From NCBI GenBank assembly GCA_031376505.1, contig JANMDX010000328.1:1-64000 (forward strand): a stretch of 64,000 bases of DNA, written 5' to 3'. A program made the position numbers and the translations under genes. The first letter of the stretch is position 1; each line of letters begins with the position of its first letter. The DNA is from CADEFD01 sp031376505 (GTDB lineage Bacteria; Acidobacteriota; Vicinamibacteria; Vicinamibacterales; UBA2999). The notes under the pieces are model-generated. The model did no database searches and was not told where the DNA came from. It saw nothing but the letters and a program-made list of their open reading frames with translations. Of the stretch, positions 31,284 through 41,935 are shown piece by piece.

Positions 31284-32956
31284 GCGTCGATAGCGGGACG
31301 CCAGGCGTTGCTCCGTTCAGGCGTCGCGGCACTTCAATAGCGCTGATGCTCGGATGCGCGGTGGTCGCGGTGGTGCTTGCAAGTGTAGGCATCGGCAATG
31401 AAGCGTATGTCTCCCTTCAGGGTGACATGGCGCGGCACATGATGAACGGCACGTTTCTGATGGATGCCGTCTTCGACTGGCCCAAGAGCGCTGAGGCGTT
31501 CGAGTATGCCCGGCACTACTACGCGCGCTATCCCGCCCTGTCGCTTGGCCATCACCCCATCCTCCTTGCCATTGCGGAAGCGCCGGTGTTTGCGGTGTTC
31601 GGGCCATCGGTAGCTTCTGCTCGCATGGTCTCGTTGACATTTTTCGTCGTCGGCGTCGTCTTTTTGTACAAGCTGGTGTCAGAGGTACTCGGCGAATGGC
31701 CGGGCGCGGCGGCAGCCTTGGCCTACGCGTCGGGCCCACAGACCGTCCGACTGGCGCAATCTGTGATGACCGAGACACCGGCCCTGTCACTGCTCTTGGG
31801 TGCTTCCTACTTTGCCCATCGGTTCGCAGTGACCGGCCAGTCACGCGCCATCTATGTCGCCACCATCCTTGCAGCCGGAAGCCTGTGGGCCAAGCAGCTC
31901 GCGGCAGCCGCCCTCCCGGGCGTGATTGTCTACGTGTGGTTCCACCTCGGTTGGCGCCGTCTCATGCGCCGGGACGTCGTGTGTGCCACGCTCGTGTCAG
32001 CAGCTCTGGTTGCCCCTCTCGTGCCGATGACCATGTTGATGTCGCCCTACAATGTGGCCCACGCTGTCAGCGCGGCCTCGAGCGTCGGTGAGTCAGGCCG
32101 GGTGGCGGACGTTGCTGACTCCTTGTCGTTCGCCGCACTGGAGCACTTCTCTCTGCCAATCCTCATGTTGAGTGTGGTGGGCTTCGTGCTTCTGGTCATC
32201 CGCCGAAGCCCGTTCGCGCCGAGCACGGCGCTCTGGATCGCGGGTACGGGGTTGGTCGTCGGCGTTGCGGCGAACCAGGACCCGGTCCGCTACGCCATCT
32301 ACTGGACGCCGGCCGTCGCCATCTGCTTTGGCGCCTTGGCGACCCTCGGCGGCGGCCTGCGTTCGTGGATTCTAGGCGCGGTGATGATGGCAGCGCTGGT
32401 CGCGCAGGTTGTCGAGTCCTCGCACATACGCCTGGCCGGCGCAGACGGCTACGAACAGGCAGCCCGGTTCGTCGTGGACCACCCACGTGGCTCCACGGTG
32501 ATGTTTGCCGGCGACGTCGACGCCGGCTTCTTCAGCTTCTTCGTTCGGAAGCACGACCCCGAGCGGAAGGCAATCGTGCTGAGGGCAGACAAGCTGTTGA
32601 CGACCTCGATGATGGGCGCCGTGGCTATCGAGGACCGCATTGCCGACGCCAGCCAGATTGCCGGCGTGGTCCGGACATTCGGCGTGGGCTATGTCGTCGT
32701 CGAGGACCGTCCGAGCAGGTCGAAGGTGCAGAACTGGCTGCTCGATGAGCTCAAGACCGCCGGCTATGTGGTGAGGCTCACGCTGCCCACGTTCTCGACC
32801 GACGTTCGGCTGCGGAATGTGAACCTCCTCGTTTACGAGGTGCTCAACGCCATGCCGGCCGCGCCCGACGCCCGGTTGGACATCCGGTTGCCGCTCGTGT
32901 CCCAACAGATCGATGTCCCCGTGTCCGACCTGATCAACCGCAAATACCTGCGCTAG
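31280..32956 (+). CDS. GT39-like membrane glycosyltransferase (ArnT/PMT type)
   Basis: 558 aa with about ten membrane helices. It has the family plan of lipid-phosphate sugar transferases: an acidic residue in the first periplasmic loop (SLQGDMARHMM), a YYARYPALSLGHHP segment, MTETPALSLLLGASY, and a soluble C-terminal domain of about 150 residues (VMFAGDVDAGFFSFF). Such enzymes take sugar from a polyprenyl-phosphate donor on the outer face of the inner membrane. It overlaps the GT2 gene by 4 bp, and both likely serve the same surface glycan. Confidence 0.8.
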   Translation: MSVDSGTPGVAPFRRRGTSIALMLGCAVVAVVLASVGIGNEAYVSLQGDMARHMMNGTFLMDAVFDWPKSAEAFEYARHYYARYPALSLGHHPILLAIAEAPVFAVFGPSVASARMVSLTFFVVGVVFLYKLVSEVLGEWPGAAAALAYASGPQTVRLAQSVMTETPALSLLLGASYFAHRFAVTGQSRAIYVATILAAGSLWAKQLAAAALPGVIVYVWFHLGWRRLMRRDVVCATLVSAALVAPLVPMTMLMSPYNVAHAVSAASSVGESGRVADVADSLSFAALEHFSLPILMLSVVGFVLLVIRRSPFAPSTALWIAGTGLVVGVAANQDPVRYAIYWTPAVAICFGALATLGGGLRSWILGAVMMAALVAQVVESSHIRLAGADGYEQAARFVVDHPRGSTVMFAGDVDAGFFSFFVRKHDPERKAIVLRADKLLTTSMMGAVAIEDRIADASQIAGVVRTFGVGYVVVEDRPSRSKVQNWLLDELKTAGYVVRLTLPTFSTDVRLRNVNLLVYEVLNAMPAAPDARLDIRLPLVSQQIDVPVSDLINRKYLR

Positions 32957-32970
32957 CGCTCCCGCCGCGC

Positions 32971-32976
32971 TACTAT
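32971..32976 (+). promoter_or_regulatory. Possible -10 element for the VWA gene
   Basis: TACTAT, 21 bp before the GTG start at 32997 and 15 bp after the preceding stop. No clear -35. Confidence 0.35.
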
Positions 32977-32996
32977 GTGCTCGAGGAGCACAAGCC

Positions 32997-35057
32997 GTGC
33001 CGCGTTCTTTCCTTCGCCTGGCCGCTTGCGCGGTCGCGCTGCTGCTCATGATGTCGCCGCCTGCGCTCAGGTCGCAGACGCCTGAGCCGCGCTTTCGGGG
33101 CGGTGCCAATCTCGTGCGCCTCGACGTCTACGCGTCGGCAAACGGGGTGGCGATCACCGACCTCTCCGCCGGGGACTTCGAGGTGCTCGAAGACAATGCG
33201 CTGCAGCAGGTCTCTTCGTTCGAGTTCGTTCAGGCGCGCGGCGTCGTGCCCGAATCAGCCCGCGTCGAGCCCGACACGGTGGCCGGCTCGCGGGCCCGAG
33301 CGGCGCAGCCGAACGCGCGGGTCTTCGTGTTATTCCTCGACACCGCGCACGTACAGGTCGACGGTTCGTATCGCGCACAGAACCCGGTGGCGGCGTTGCT
33401 CGACCGCGTGGTGGGTGAGGACGACCTCGTCGGCGTGATGACGGCTGACATGTCGGCGCGCAACATCACGTTGTCGCCGCGGACCGCGTCGATTGGCGAG
33501 ATGCTGCGCACCAATTGGACGTGGGGTGAGCGGGGCCGCGTGATGCCGCGCGATCCGCGAGACCAAGACGTCGAGCAGTGCTATCCGGATAGCGGCCCGA
33601 CCCAGGGGTTCGCCCAGCCGATCATCGAGCGGCGACGGGAGGCCCGGACGTTGACGGCGATCGACGACCTGATTCAACACCTCGAGGGTGTCCGCGAGGA
33701 GCGGTCCTTCGTGCTGCTGCTGTCAGAGGGCTGGCTCCTGCCTCGCCCCGACCCGGCGTTGGGCCGGCCGATCGCGTGGCCAGGAGGGACGAGGACGGTT
33801 CCCGGAGGTCCTGATGATCTGGGGCTGACGTCCGGCGGCAAGCTGACGATCGGTGAGGTGACGGGTAACCGAAGCTTCGAGTCGTGTGAGCGCGAACGCG
33901 GGTTGCTCGCCAACCAGGATTTCGCGATGGAGTTCCAGTTGTTGATGCGGCGGGCCAACCGGGCCAACGTCAGCTTCTATCCCGTCGACCCGCGTGGCCT
34001 CGTCGTAGTCGACGACCCCATCGGTCCCGGTCGCCCTTCGAGCCCGGCCGCAGACGCAACGCGGCTGGCCAGCCGTCAAGAGAATCTCCGGCAGCTCGCG
34101 GCAGAGACCGACGGCGCGGTCGTGCTCAATACCAACATCGACAAAGCGCTTCCGCGTCTGTTGACCGACGTTGGCTCATACTACTTGCTCGGGTACGTCT
34201 CGACCAACCAGAAGCTGGACGGCCGCTACCGCAAGCTCACCGTTCGCGTGACGCGCCCCGGCGTCGAGGTGCGCACCCGGCCCGGGTATCTGGCGCCGAC
34301 GGCGGCCGAGATCACGGCGGCGCAGGCACCGCGGCCCTCGCGCGTGTCGGCGCGCGTCGATCAGGCGCTGTCGGGTTTGCCGAGCGGCCGGCGCGTGCCG
34401 GCCATGTACCTCCATGCGGCCGGCGGCGCAGGGTATGTGCAGGTCACCGTCGAAGTCGATCGTGCCACGGCCGCCGCGGCTGAGTGGAGCAAGGGCGCCC
34501 AGGTGCGGCTCGAGATCGAGCCCTCGAGCGGCGGGGAGCGCCGGAGTGAAACGGCCACCCTTGACCCCGGCGCGCGAGTGTTGTCATTTCGCCGTCCCGA
34601 GCACGACCAGCTGCCCGCCGGCACCTATCAGATTCGCGTGCAGGCCACGCCCGACGGCGCTCGTGTGCCCCTGAACGTCTCGACTGTGGTCACTGTGCCG
34701 CCGGCGACCGCCTTGCTCGGCTCGGCGGCGCTGGCCGCGCGGCGTGGTCCAGGCACCGGCCGGCTCTTCGTTCCGACCGCCGATGCACGCTTTCGTCGGA
34801 CCGAGCGCCTCGTCGTGGAGACGCCCCTTGTGTCGAAGGCCGCCACGGTGTCGGCGCGTCTGCTCAACCGTGCCGGGCAGCCGATGGCCGTGCCGGTGAC
34901 GCTGACCGAACGGACCGACGGGCTGCCGTCGGCCCGGGTGTCGATCGCGGAGGTGTCGCTCGCGCCGCTCGCGCCGGGCGAGTACGTCGTGGAAGTGATC
35001 GCCACTGAAGGCACCAAGACCGAGATGGTCACCTTCGCCGTGCGGATCGTGCCGTAG
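32997..35057 (+). CDS. Secreted VWFA-related protein of the acidobacterial type
   Basis: 686 aa, GTG start with GAGGAG upstream. Signal peptide at 1-27 (LAACAVALLLMMSPPAL). Residues 35-70 have the LVRLDVYASANGVAITDLSAGDFEVLED pattern that opens acidobacterial VWFA-related domains, then the von Willebrand A domain near 105-360, whose metal site is degenerate (FLDTAHVQ). The segment SYYLLGYVSTNQKLDGRYRKLTVRV near 390 and the beta-sandwich C-terminal part follow. The family is exceptionally expanded in Acidobacteriota; it is periplasmic or surface-bound, with unknown ligands. It lies 40 bp after the GT39-like gene. Confidence 0.85.
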   Translation: MPRSFLRLAACAVALLLMMSPPALRSQTPEPRFRGGANLVRLDVYASANGVAITDLSAGDFEVLEDNALQQVSSFEFVQARGVVPESARVEPDTVAGSRARAAQPNARVFVLFLDTAHVQVDGSYRAQNPVAALLDRVVGEDDLVGVMTADMSARNITLSPRTASIGEMLRTNWTWGERGRVMPRDPRDQDVEQCYPDSGPTQGFAQPIIERRREARTLTAIDDLIQHLEGVREERSFVLLLSEGWLLPRPDPALGRPIAWPGGTRTVPGGPDDLGLTSGGKLTIGEVTGNRSFESCERERGLLANQDFAMEFQLLMRRANRANVSFYPVDPRGLVVVDDPIGPGRPSSPAADATRLASRQENLRQLAAETDGAVVLNTNIDKALPRLLTDVGSYYLLGYVSTNQKLDGRYRKLTVRVTRPGVEVRTRPGYLAPTAAEITAAQAPRPSRVSARVDQALSGLPSGRRVPAMYLHAAGGAGYVQVTVEVDRATAAAAEWSKGAQVRLEIEPSSGGERRSETATLDPGARVLSFRRPEHDQLPAGTYQIRVQATPDGARVPLNVSTVVTVPPATALLGSAALAARRGPGTGRLFVPTADARFRRTERLVVETPLVSKAATVSARLLNRAGQPMAVPVTLTERTDGLPSARVSIAEVSLAPLAPGEYVVEVIATEGTKTEMVTFAVRIVP

Positions 35058-35064
35058 GCGGCAT

Positions 35065-35097
35065 CGTGTCCGCGCGTCCCTGCGGCCTCGGGACACG
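35065..35097. terminator. Possible hairpin between convergent genes
   Basis: CGTGTCC (35065-35071) can pair with GGACACG (35091-35097). It sits between the VWA stop and the OPT stop. No U-tract follows, so the call is weak. Confidence 0.3.
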
Positions 35098-35163
35098 GTG
35101 CGCAAGGCGCCGCCGCCCGTCGCCGCCTCGCCCACCGCTTCGGTCGTCGGCTAACCGCTCGCG

Positions 35164-37149
35164 CTAGTCGATCGTGCGCTGCGCCGCGCGCGCCAGGATG
35201 ACACCAAGCACCAGGAAGAGGCCGCCACCAAAGAGCTGTCCCATCGCGTCGTCGCCGTGCAGGAACGGCAGCGCGTCGCCGATGCCGGTGAATGGTCCGA
35301 TCGACTCGGTGCCGACGAGCACGGCGTAGAGGATGCCTGCCAGCGACCCACCGGCGATCAGCCCCGAACTGAACAGCGTGCCCGAGCTGATGTCGGAGTC
35401 GCTCGTCACCCCGGTCTTGCGTTCGACGAACCACCGCACCAGTCCGCCCACGAAGATGGGCGCCGTTGTGGCGATGGGCAGGTACGAACCGACGGCGAAC
35501 GAGAGCGACTGAATCCCGCACAGTTCCAGCGTGACGGAGATGAACATCCCGACCAGCACCAGGCCCCAGGGCAGGTTCTGCGAGAGCAGGCCCTGAATCA
35601 GTGTCGCCATGAGCGTGGCCTGCGGCGCGGGCACGGCGGCCGAGCCGATGGTGAAGACCTTGTGCAAGTACAGCACGGTCCAGCCGATCACGAACGACGA
35701 CGTGATGACCCCAATCGCGAGTCCGACCTGCTGATACACGGGGGTCGCGCCCACGAGGTAGCCGGTCTTGAGGTCCTGGGACGTGTTCCCGGCGTTGGCC
35801 GCGTTGATGCACACGATCGCGCCGACCGAGAGCGCGATCGGCGCATACATGTCACCGGTCCAGCCGAGCGCCACGAAAATCAGGCAGGTGATGATGAGCG
35901 TGGCGATCGTCATTCCCGAGATCGGGTTCGACGACGAGCCAATGAGCCCCGTGATGCGCGACGACACCGTGGCGAAGAAGAAGCCGAAGACCACGATGAG
36001 CACGGCAACGAAGAAATTCCCTTGCGTGGGCAGGCCGGGGGCCACGGCCAGGAAGATGGCTAGCAGGAGCGACCCCACGATGACCACCGTCATGGGGATG
36101 TCGCGTTCGGTGCGCAGCGGCACCCCGCCGGCGCCGCTGCCGATGCCCCTGAGACCGTCGCGCGCCGACGAGATGATGGTGGGGATGGTCCGCGCCAGCG
36201 TGATCAGACCCGCGGCCAGCACGGCGCCAGCGCCAATGTAGCGGATGTAGGCGCTCCAGATCTGGCCCGGCGACATCTCGGAGATCAGGAACGGATGCCC
36301 GGTGGCGGGATTGTTGGCCATTGACGGATGGATCGGCGGAAACGGCGTGGGGATCGCGGCGCCGAGGATCGACAGCAGCGGCAGCAGGACGAGCCACGAC
36401 AGCACGCCGCCCGCGAACATCGTACCGGCGATGCGCGGACCGATGACGTAGCCAACGCCCATGTACTCGGGCGAGATGTCCACGTTGATGGTGGCATTGG
36501 GGAACTGGCTCGTGCGCGCGAACGAGTGACCGACTTCCTGACGGAAGAGGTTCAGCGTCCATGACAGAGACTTCCACGCCGCGCCAATGCCGAGGCCGGA
36601 GAACACGAGGCTGGCGAGCTTACCGCCGCGCTCGCCGGCCACGAGCACCTCTGCGCACGCCGTGCCTTCGGGGTAGGGCAGCACGCCGTGTTCCTTCACG
36701 ATGAGCGCGCGGCGCAGGGGTACCATCATCAGCACGCCCAGGATGCCGCCGGCAAAGGCGAGCATCGTGATCTTGGCGTAGTTGAAATAGCCGGGGTCGT
36801 TCGGTACCAGGAAGATCAGCGCGGGAATCGTGAACACGACGCCTCCGGCCACCGATTCCCCGGCCGACCCAATCGTCTGGACGATGTTGTTCTCGAGGAT
36901 GGTCGACCCCCCGAACCGCTTCAACACCGAGATGGCGAGCACGGCGATGGGAATCGACGCCGACACGGTGAGTCCCGCGCGGAGACCGAGATAGACCGTC
37001 GACGCTCCGAAAATCAGACCGAAGAGCACGCCCAGAAAAATGGCCTTCCCGGTGAACTCCGCCATCGACTGGCCGTCGGCCACGTACGGAGTGAAGGCTT
37101 TGGGGGCGCCCGGCGCCGCAGGGTGATTCGGAGGGTTCGCATGAGCCAT
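35164..37149 (-). CDS. OPT family oligopeptide/metal-chelate transporter
   Basis: 661 aa, 14-16 membrane helices. It matches the bacterial OPT family: FLGVLFGLIFGASTVYLGLRAGLTVSASIPIAVL near the N-terminus, a Gly-rich LENNIVQTIGSAGESVAGGVVFTIPAL block, and NAANAGNTSQDLKTGYLVGATP in the second half. OPT proteins import peptides or metal-siderophore/phytochelatin compounds with protons. ATG at 37149 precedes MAHANPPNHPAAPGAP. It diverges from rex with only 85 bp between starts. Confidence 0.92.
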   Translation of the reverse strand: MAHANPPNHPAAPGAPKAFTPYVADGQSMAEFTGKAIFLGVLFGLIFGASTVYLGLRAGLTVSASIPIAVLAISVLKRFGGSTILENNIVQTIGSAGESVAGGVVFTIPALIFLVPNDPGYFNYAKITMLAFAGGILGVLMMVPLRRALIVKEHGVLPYPEGTACAEVLVAGERGGKLASLVFSGLGIGAAWKSLSWTLNLFRQEVGHSFARTSQFPNATINVDISPEYMGVGYVIGPRIAGTMFAGGVLSWLVLLPLLSILGAAIPTPFPPIHPSMANNPATGHPFLISEMSPGQIWSAYIRYIGAGAVLAAGLITLARTIPTIISSARDGLRGIGSGAGGVPLRTERDIPMTVVIVGSLLLAIFLAVAPGLPTQGNFFVAVLIVVFGFFFATVSSRITGLIGSSSNPISGMTIATLIITCLIFVALGWTGDMYAPIALSVGAIVCINAANAGNTSQDLKTGYLVGATPVYQQVGLAIGVITSSFVIGWTVLYLHKVFTIGSAAVPAPQATLMATLIQGLLSQNLPWGLVLVGMFISVTLELCGIQSLSFAVGSYLPIATTAPIFVGGLVRWFVERKTGVTSDSDISSGTLFSSGLIAGGSLAGILYAVLVGTESIGPFTGIGDALPFLHGDDAMGQLFGGGLFLVLGVILARAAQRTID

Positions 37150-37232
37150 GGCGGGGATGGTAGCGCAGGTCGGCCCCGCCTTCGCGCCAAACGCTTTACC
37201 CGCGCCAGTCCTTTGGCCTATTCTGAGGAGGC

Positions 37233-37251
37233 TTGTGAACTTACAGAACAA
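37233..37251 (+). promoter_or_regulatory. Possible Rex-like operator at the rex start
   Basis: The sequence opens with TTGTGAA and closes with GAACAA, related to the Rex consensus TTGTGA-N6-TCACAA but with a poor right half and one extra base. It covers the rex GTG start, so it would act by autoregulation if real. Confidence 0.2.
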
Positions 37252-37900
37252 GCGGAAGGCCGCCAGTGAGCAAGTGTCGGAGCTGACCACGGGCCGCCTC
37301 TCCGTGTATCTCAGATGCCTGAATCAACTCGAGGCCGACGGCGTCGAGACGATCGCGTCGCAGGCGCTGGCGGAACGCTTCCATCTGAATGCCGCGCAGA
37401 TCCGCAAAGACCTGGCGTACTTCGGAGAGTTCGGCGTGCGCGGCGTGGGGTACTACGTCTTGGATCTGAAGCTCCACCTGCGCCAGATCCTCGGTCTCGA
37501 CCGCCACCTGCGAGTTGCGGTGCTCGGCGCCGGCAACCTGGGGATGGCGCTGGCCGACTATCCTGGTTTTCGTCGCGAGGGTTTCGAGATCGTGGCGATG
37601 TTCGACAGCGCCGACGCCAAGATCGGGGACGAGTCGCGCAGCGGTGTGCCCATCCACGACATCCGTGACCTGAAGAAGGTGCTGCGCCGCGAGCGCGTCG
37701 ACATCGTCGTGCTGGCGGTGCCGGCGGAATCGGCCCAGTACGTGCTCGACCAGGTGGCGGGGAGCGGCGTAAAGGCCGTGCTCAACTTCTCACCGGGTAC
37801 CTTGAAGGTGCCGGAGGGGATCAAGCTGAAGGGCGTGGATCTGACCGTCTCCCTCGAGAGCCTGTCGTTCTTCCTGGCTCAGGGCGAGAGCGTACCCTGA
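37235..37900 (+). CDS. rex: Redox-sensing transcriptional repressor Rex
   Basis: 221 aa. N-terminal winged helix (RLSVYLRCLNQLEADGVETIASQALAERFHLNAAQIRKDLAYFGEFGVRGVGYYV), then a Rossmann domain with the NAD motif VAVLGAGNLGMALADY near residue 95, and the conserved helix exchanged between the dimer halves at the C-terminus (SLESLSFFLAQGE). Rex senses the NADH/NAD+ ratio and represses respiratory and fermentative genes when NADH is low. GTG at 37235 follows GAGGAGG by 3 nt. moaC starts 28 bp downstream. Confidence 0.95.
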   Translation: MNLQNKRKAASEQVSELTTGRLSVYLRCLNQLEADGVETIASQALAERFHLNAAQIRKDLAYFGEFGVRGVGYYVLDLKLHLRQILGLDRHLRVAVLGAGNLGMALADYPGFRREGFEIVAMFDSADAKIGDESRSGVPIHDIRDLKKVLRRERVDIVVLAVPAESAQYVLDQVAGSGVKAVLNFSPGTLKVPEGIKLKGVDLTVSLESLSFFLAQGESVP

Positions 37901-37928
37901 TGCCTACGCTCCCACGCGAGGAGGGCGC

Positions 37929-38444
37929 ATGCCCAGACCGCCACGCTTGACGCATATCGACGCCGCCGGCCGCATCACGATGGTGGAGGTCGGTGCTAAG
38001 CCCATCACGATGCGCGAGGCCGTGGCTTCGGGGCACGTCTCGATGTCGCCCGCCGCCCGGCGCGCCATCCTCGCCGGGAAGATCAAAAAAGGCGACCCGC
38101 TGCAGGCGGCCCGTCTTGCCGGCATCATGGCGGCCAAGCGCACGGCCGACCTGATTCCGCTGTGCCATCCGCTGCTGTTGACGGGCATCGACGTTGCGCT
38201 TTCTCACACCGCCACCGGCGTCGCCATTACCGCGCGTGTCCGCACGGCCGGCCAGACTGGCGTGGAAATGGAAGCGCTCACGGCCGTGGCCGGTGCGGCC
38301 CTGACCGTCTACGACATGGTGAAAGCGGTGGACAAGGGCATGGTGATCGAGCGCGTGCAACTCGACGAGAAGATGGGCGGCCGATCGGGCCACTACCGGC
38401 GCCCGGTCGCGGCCGCGCGCCGACGGGCGTCCGTCAAGCGGTGA
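37929..38444 (+). CDS. moaC: Cyclic pyranopterin monophosphate synthase
   Basis: 171 aa. Second enzyme of molybdenum-cofactor synthesis, converting 3',8-cyclo-GTP to cPMP. All signatures are present: the start DAAGRITMVEVG, KKGDPLQAARLAGIMAAKRT, LIPLCHPLLL (active His), GVEMEALTAVAGAALTVYDMVKA, and DKGMVIERVQLDEKMGG(R)SG. It normally works with MoaA and forms a hexamer. A very good ribosome site (GAGGAGGG) precedes the ATG. The stop overlaps the GTG of the next gene. Confidence 0.96.
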   Translation: MPRPPRLTHIDAAGRITMVEVGAKPITMREAVASGHVSMSPAARRAILAGKIKKGDPLQAARLAGIMAAKRTADLIPLCHPLLLTGIDVALSHTATGVAITARVRTAGQTGVEMEALTAVAGAALTVYDMVKAVDKGMVIERVQLDEKMGGRSGHYRRPVAAARRRASVKR

Positions 38445-39424
38445 CGATTCTCGTCTCGATTCAGCAGGACGTCGCGGCCTGGCAGATTCCTCCTGCGCAG
38501 GTCGAGCGACTGCGTCGGTTGTGTCCGCAGCACGAGTTCATCTATGCGACCACGGCCGCCGAACGTGCCGCCGCGCTCGCGCGCTGCGACGTCGCCTATA
38601 CCTGGGTCCTGTCTGCCGACGAATTGGCCGCGGCGCCCCGTCTGCGGTGGCTGCACTCCTCGGCGGTCGCGGTCGGCTACCTGTGCCTCGACGCCCTGGC
38701 CGCCCGTCATGTGCTCGTGACGAACACCCGCGGCGTGCAGGGTGCACCGATTGCCGAACACGTCTTTGCGACGCTGCTGGCCCTGACGCACCGCCTGCCG
38801 TTGGCGCTGCGGCGCCAGCAGGCACGCGTGTGGGCGCAAAACGAGTTTGCCGGCGCGAACCTGCCGCTGCCGCTGGCAGGCTTGTGCCTGGGCGTGATCG
38901 GCCTGGGCTCAATTGGCGGGGAAGTGGCGCGGCTCGGCGTGGCGTTCGGCATGCGGGTCATCGGCGTGCGCCGTCATGTCGATCGTGGCGGCCCCGCCGG
39001 CGTCGATGCGGTGTGGGCGCCCGACCGCCTCGATGACCTCGCCGCAGTCGCGGACGTCCTCGTCATCGCCGCGCCGCTCACGAGCGAGACCGAGGCGCTC
39101 ATCGACGCGAGCCGCCTCGGTCGCATGAAGCCGGGCGCATGGCTGGTGAACGTGGCACGCGGTTCGCTCGTCGATACCGCTGCACTCGTGGCCGCTCTGC
39201 AATCGGGCGCGCTCTCGGGCGCCGCGCTCGATGTGTTCGCCCACGAGCCGTTACCTGACGATTCGCCGCTCTGGGACGCCCCCAATCTGCTCATCACGCC
39301 GCACACCTCCGGCTTCCGGCACGGCCACTGGGATGACTGCGTGGACGTCTTCATCGACAACCTTGGCCGGTGGGAGCGCAGCGAGGGGCTACGGTGGCAG
39401 GTTGACGCCGCCCGTGGCTACTGA
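38441..39424 (+). CDS. D-2-hydroxyacid dehydrogenase (NAD-dependent)
   Basis: 327 aa. D-isomer-specific 2-hydroxyacid dehydrogenase: NAD motif GVIGLGSIGGEVARL near residue 155, the Arg of NVARGSLVD near 240, the Glu of FAHEPLPDDSPLWDAPN and the catalytic His of LLITPHTSG near 290. This family reduces 2-oxoacids; the specific acid cannot be read from sequence. GTGA overlap with the moaC stop, so translation is probably coupled. The next gene overlaps its end by 11 bp. Confidence 0.88.
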   Translation: MTILVSIQQDVAAWQIPPAQVERLRRLCPQHEFIYATTAAERAAALARCDVAYTWVLSADELAAAPRLRWLHSSAVAVGYLCLDALAARHVLVTNTRGVQGAPIAEHVFATLLALTHRLPLALRRQQARVWAQNEFAGANLPLPLAGLCLGVIGLGSIGGEVARLGVAFGMRVIGVRRHVDRGGPAGVDAVWAPDRLDDLAAVADVLVIAAPLTSETEALIDASRLGRMKPGAWLVNVARGSLVDTAALVAALQSGALSGAALDVFAHEPLPDDSPLWDAPNLLITPHTSGFRHGHWDDCVDVFIDNLGRWERSEGLRWQVDAARGY

Positions 39425-40489
39425 CGGCGCGTCTGCGCGTCCACTGCGCTACTCGCCGCAACTCGACGGGTTGCGAGCCGTGTCCGTGGTTGCGGTGGCG
39501 TACTCGCACTGGCTGCCCGCATGGCAATTCGGCCTGCCATTGGGAGCCGGCGTGCACCTGTTCTTCGTCTTGAGCGGCTTTCTCATCACGCGAATTCTGC
39601 TGGCGCTGCGCGACCTGCCCCGGCGTGGACAGGCCGTTGGACGCTTCTACGTGCGCCGTGCCTTGCGTCTGTTTCCCGCGTTCTACCTGGTGCTGGGCCT
39701 GGCCTGGCTGGCCGACGTGCCGCTCGTGCGCGAGACGTGGGCGTGGCACGCAGCCTACCTGTCGAACGTGCGCATCGCCAGTGACGCACGATGGATGGGC
39801 CACGTGAGTCACTTCTGGTCGCTGGCCGTGGAAGAGCAGTTCTACCTGCTGTGGCCATGGCTCATCGTGTGGAGTCCGCGCGCCTGGCTTGGCCCCATCT
39901 TGGCGATGGCCGTCCTGTCGGGCCCGGCTTCGCGTTACATCGCGGCCACGGTCGGACTCGCCGAGCCGTTCTGGGCCCTGGTGCCAGCGGGCAGCGCCGA
40001 CTCTCTGGGGGTCGGGGCGCTGGTGGCCTGGGCCGGGTGGCGGCGCGCGGCGGCTCCGCTTGGAACCGGCGCTCGCTGGCCCGTACGAGGTCTGCTCGTC
40101 GTCGCGGCGCTCGCCTGGGTGGCCTTGGCGATGAGCGAAGCGCGCGCGGTTCCGCTGGTGCCCGCGTGGACGGTGTGGCGCCAACTGCTGCAGGGCGTTG
40201 TCTTCGCGTGGGTGGTGTGGCGCGCCGTCGCGGGTTTTGCCGGACCGTTCGGACGCCTGCTCGCGCACCCCTGGACGGTGGCGGTCGGACGCATCAGCTA
40301 CGGCGTGTATCTCATTCACGCGTTTGCGCCGATCGTGCTCGAATGGCTGCTACGCGCCGCCGGGCTTGACGCGAGGCTGCCCACGCATCCGGTCACGCGC
40401 GCCGTGACGGCCATGGCCACGACCCTGCTGCTGGCGACGGCGATGCGGCGAATCGTAGAGGCGCCGTTCCAGCGGATGAAGGCGTGGCT

Positions 40490-40493
<4 letters not shown>
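39414..40493 (+). CDS. Acyltransferase family 3 membrane protein
   Basis: 359 aa with about ten membrane helices. It has the Acyl_transf_3/OafA signatures: YSPQLDGLRAVSVVAVAYSH near residue 10-30 (catalytic His), FFVLSGFLITRILL, RRALRLFPAFYLVL, and SHFWSLAVEEQFYLLWPWL near 135. These enzymes add acetyl or other acyl groups to surface sugars, often O-antigen. GTG at 39414 is used; TTG at 39402 is an alternative. It is convergent with the next operon, sharing 4 bp at the stop codons. Confidence 0.87.

Positions 40494-41918
<1,425 letters not shown>

Positions 41919-41935
<17 letters not shown>

Noticed and set aside
32372..33109. Minus-strand frame over the GT39/VWA junction
   Set aside because: Antisense; no domain pattern.
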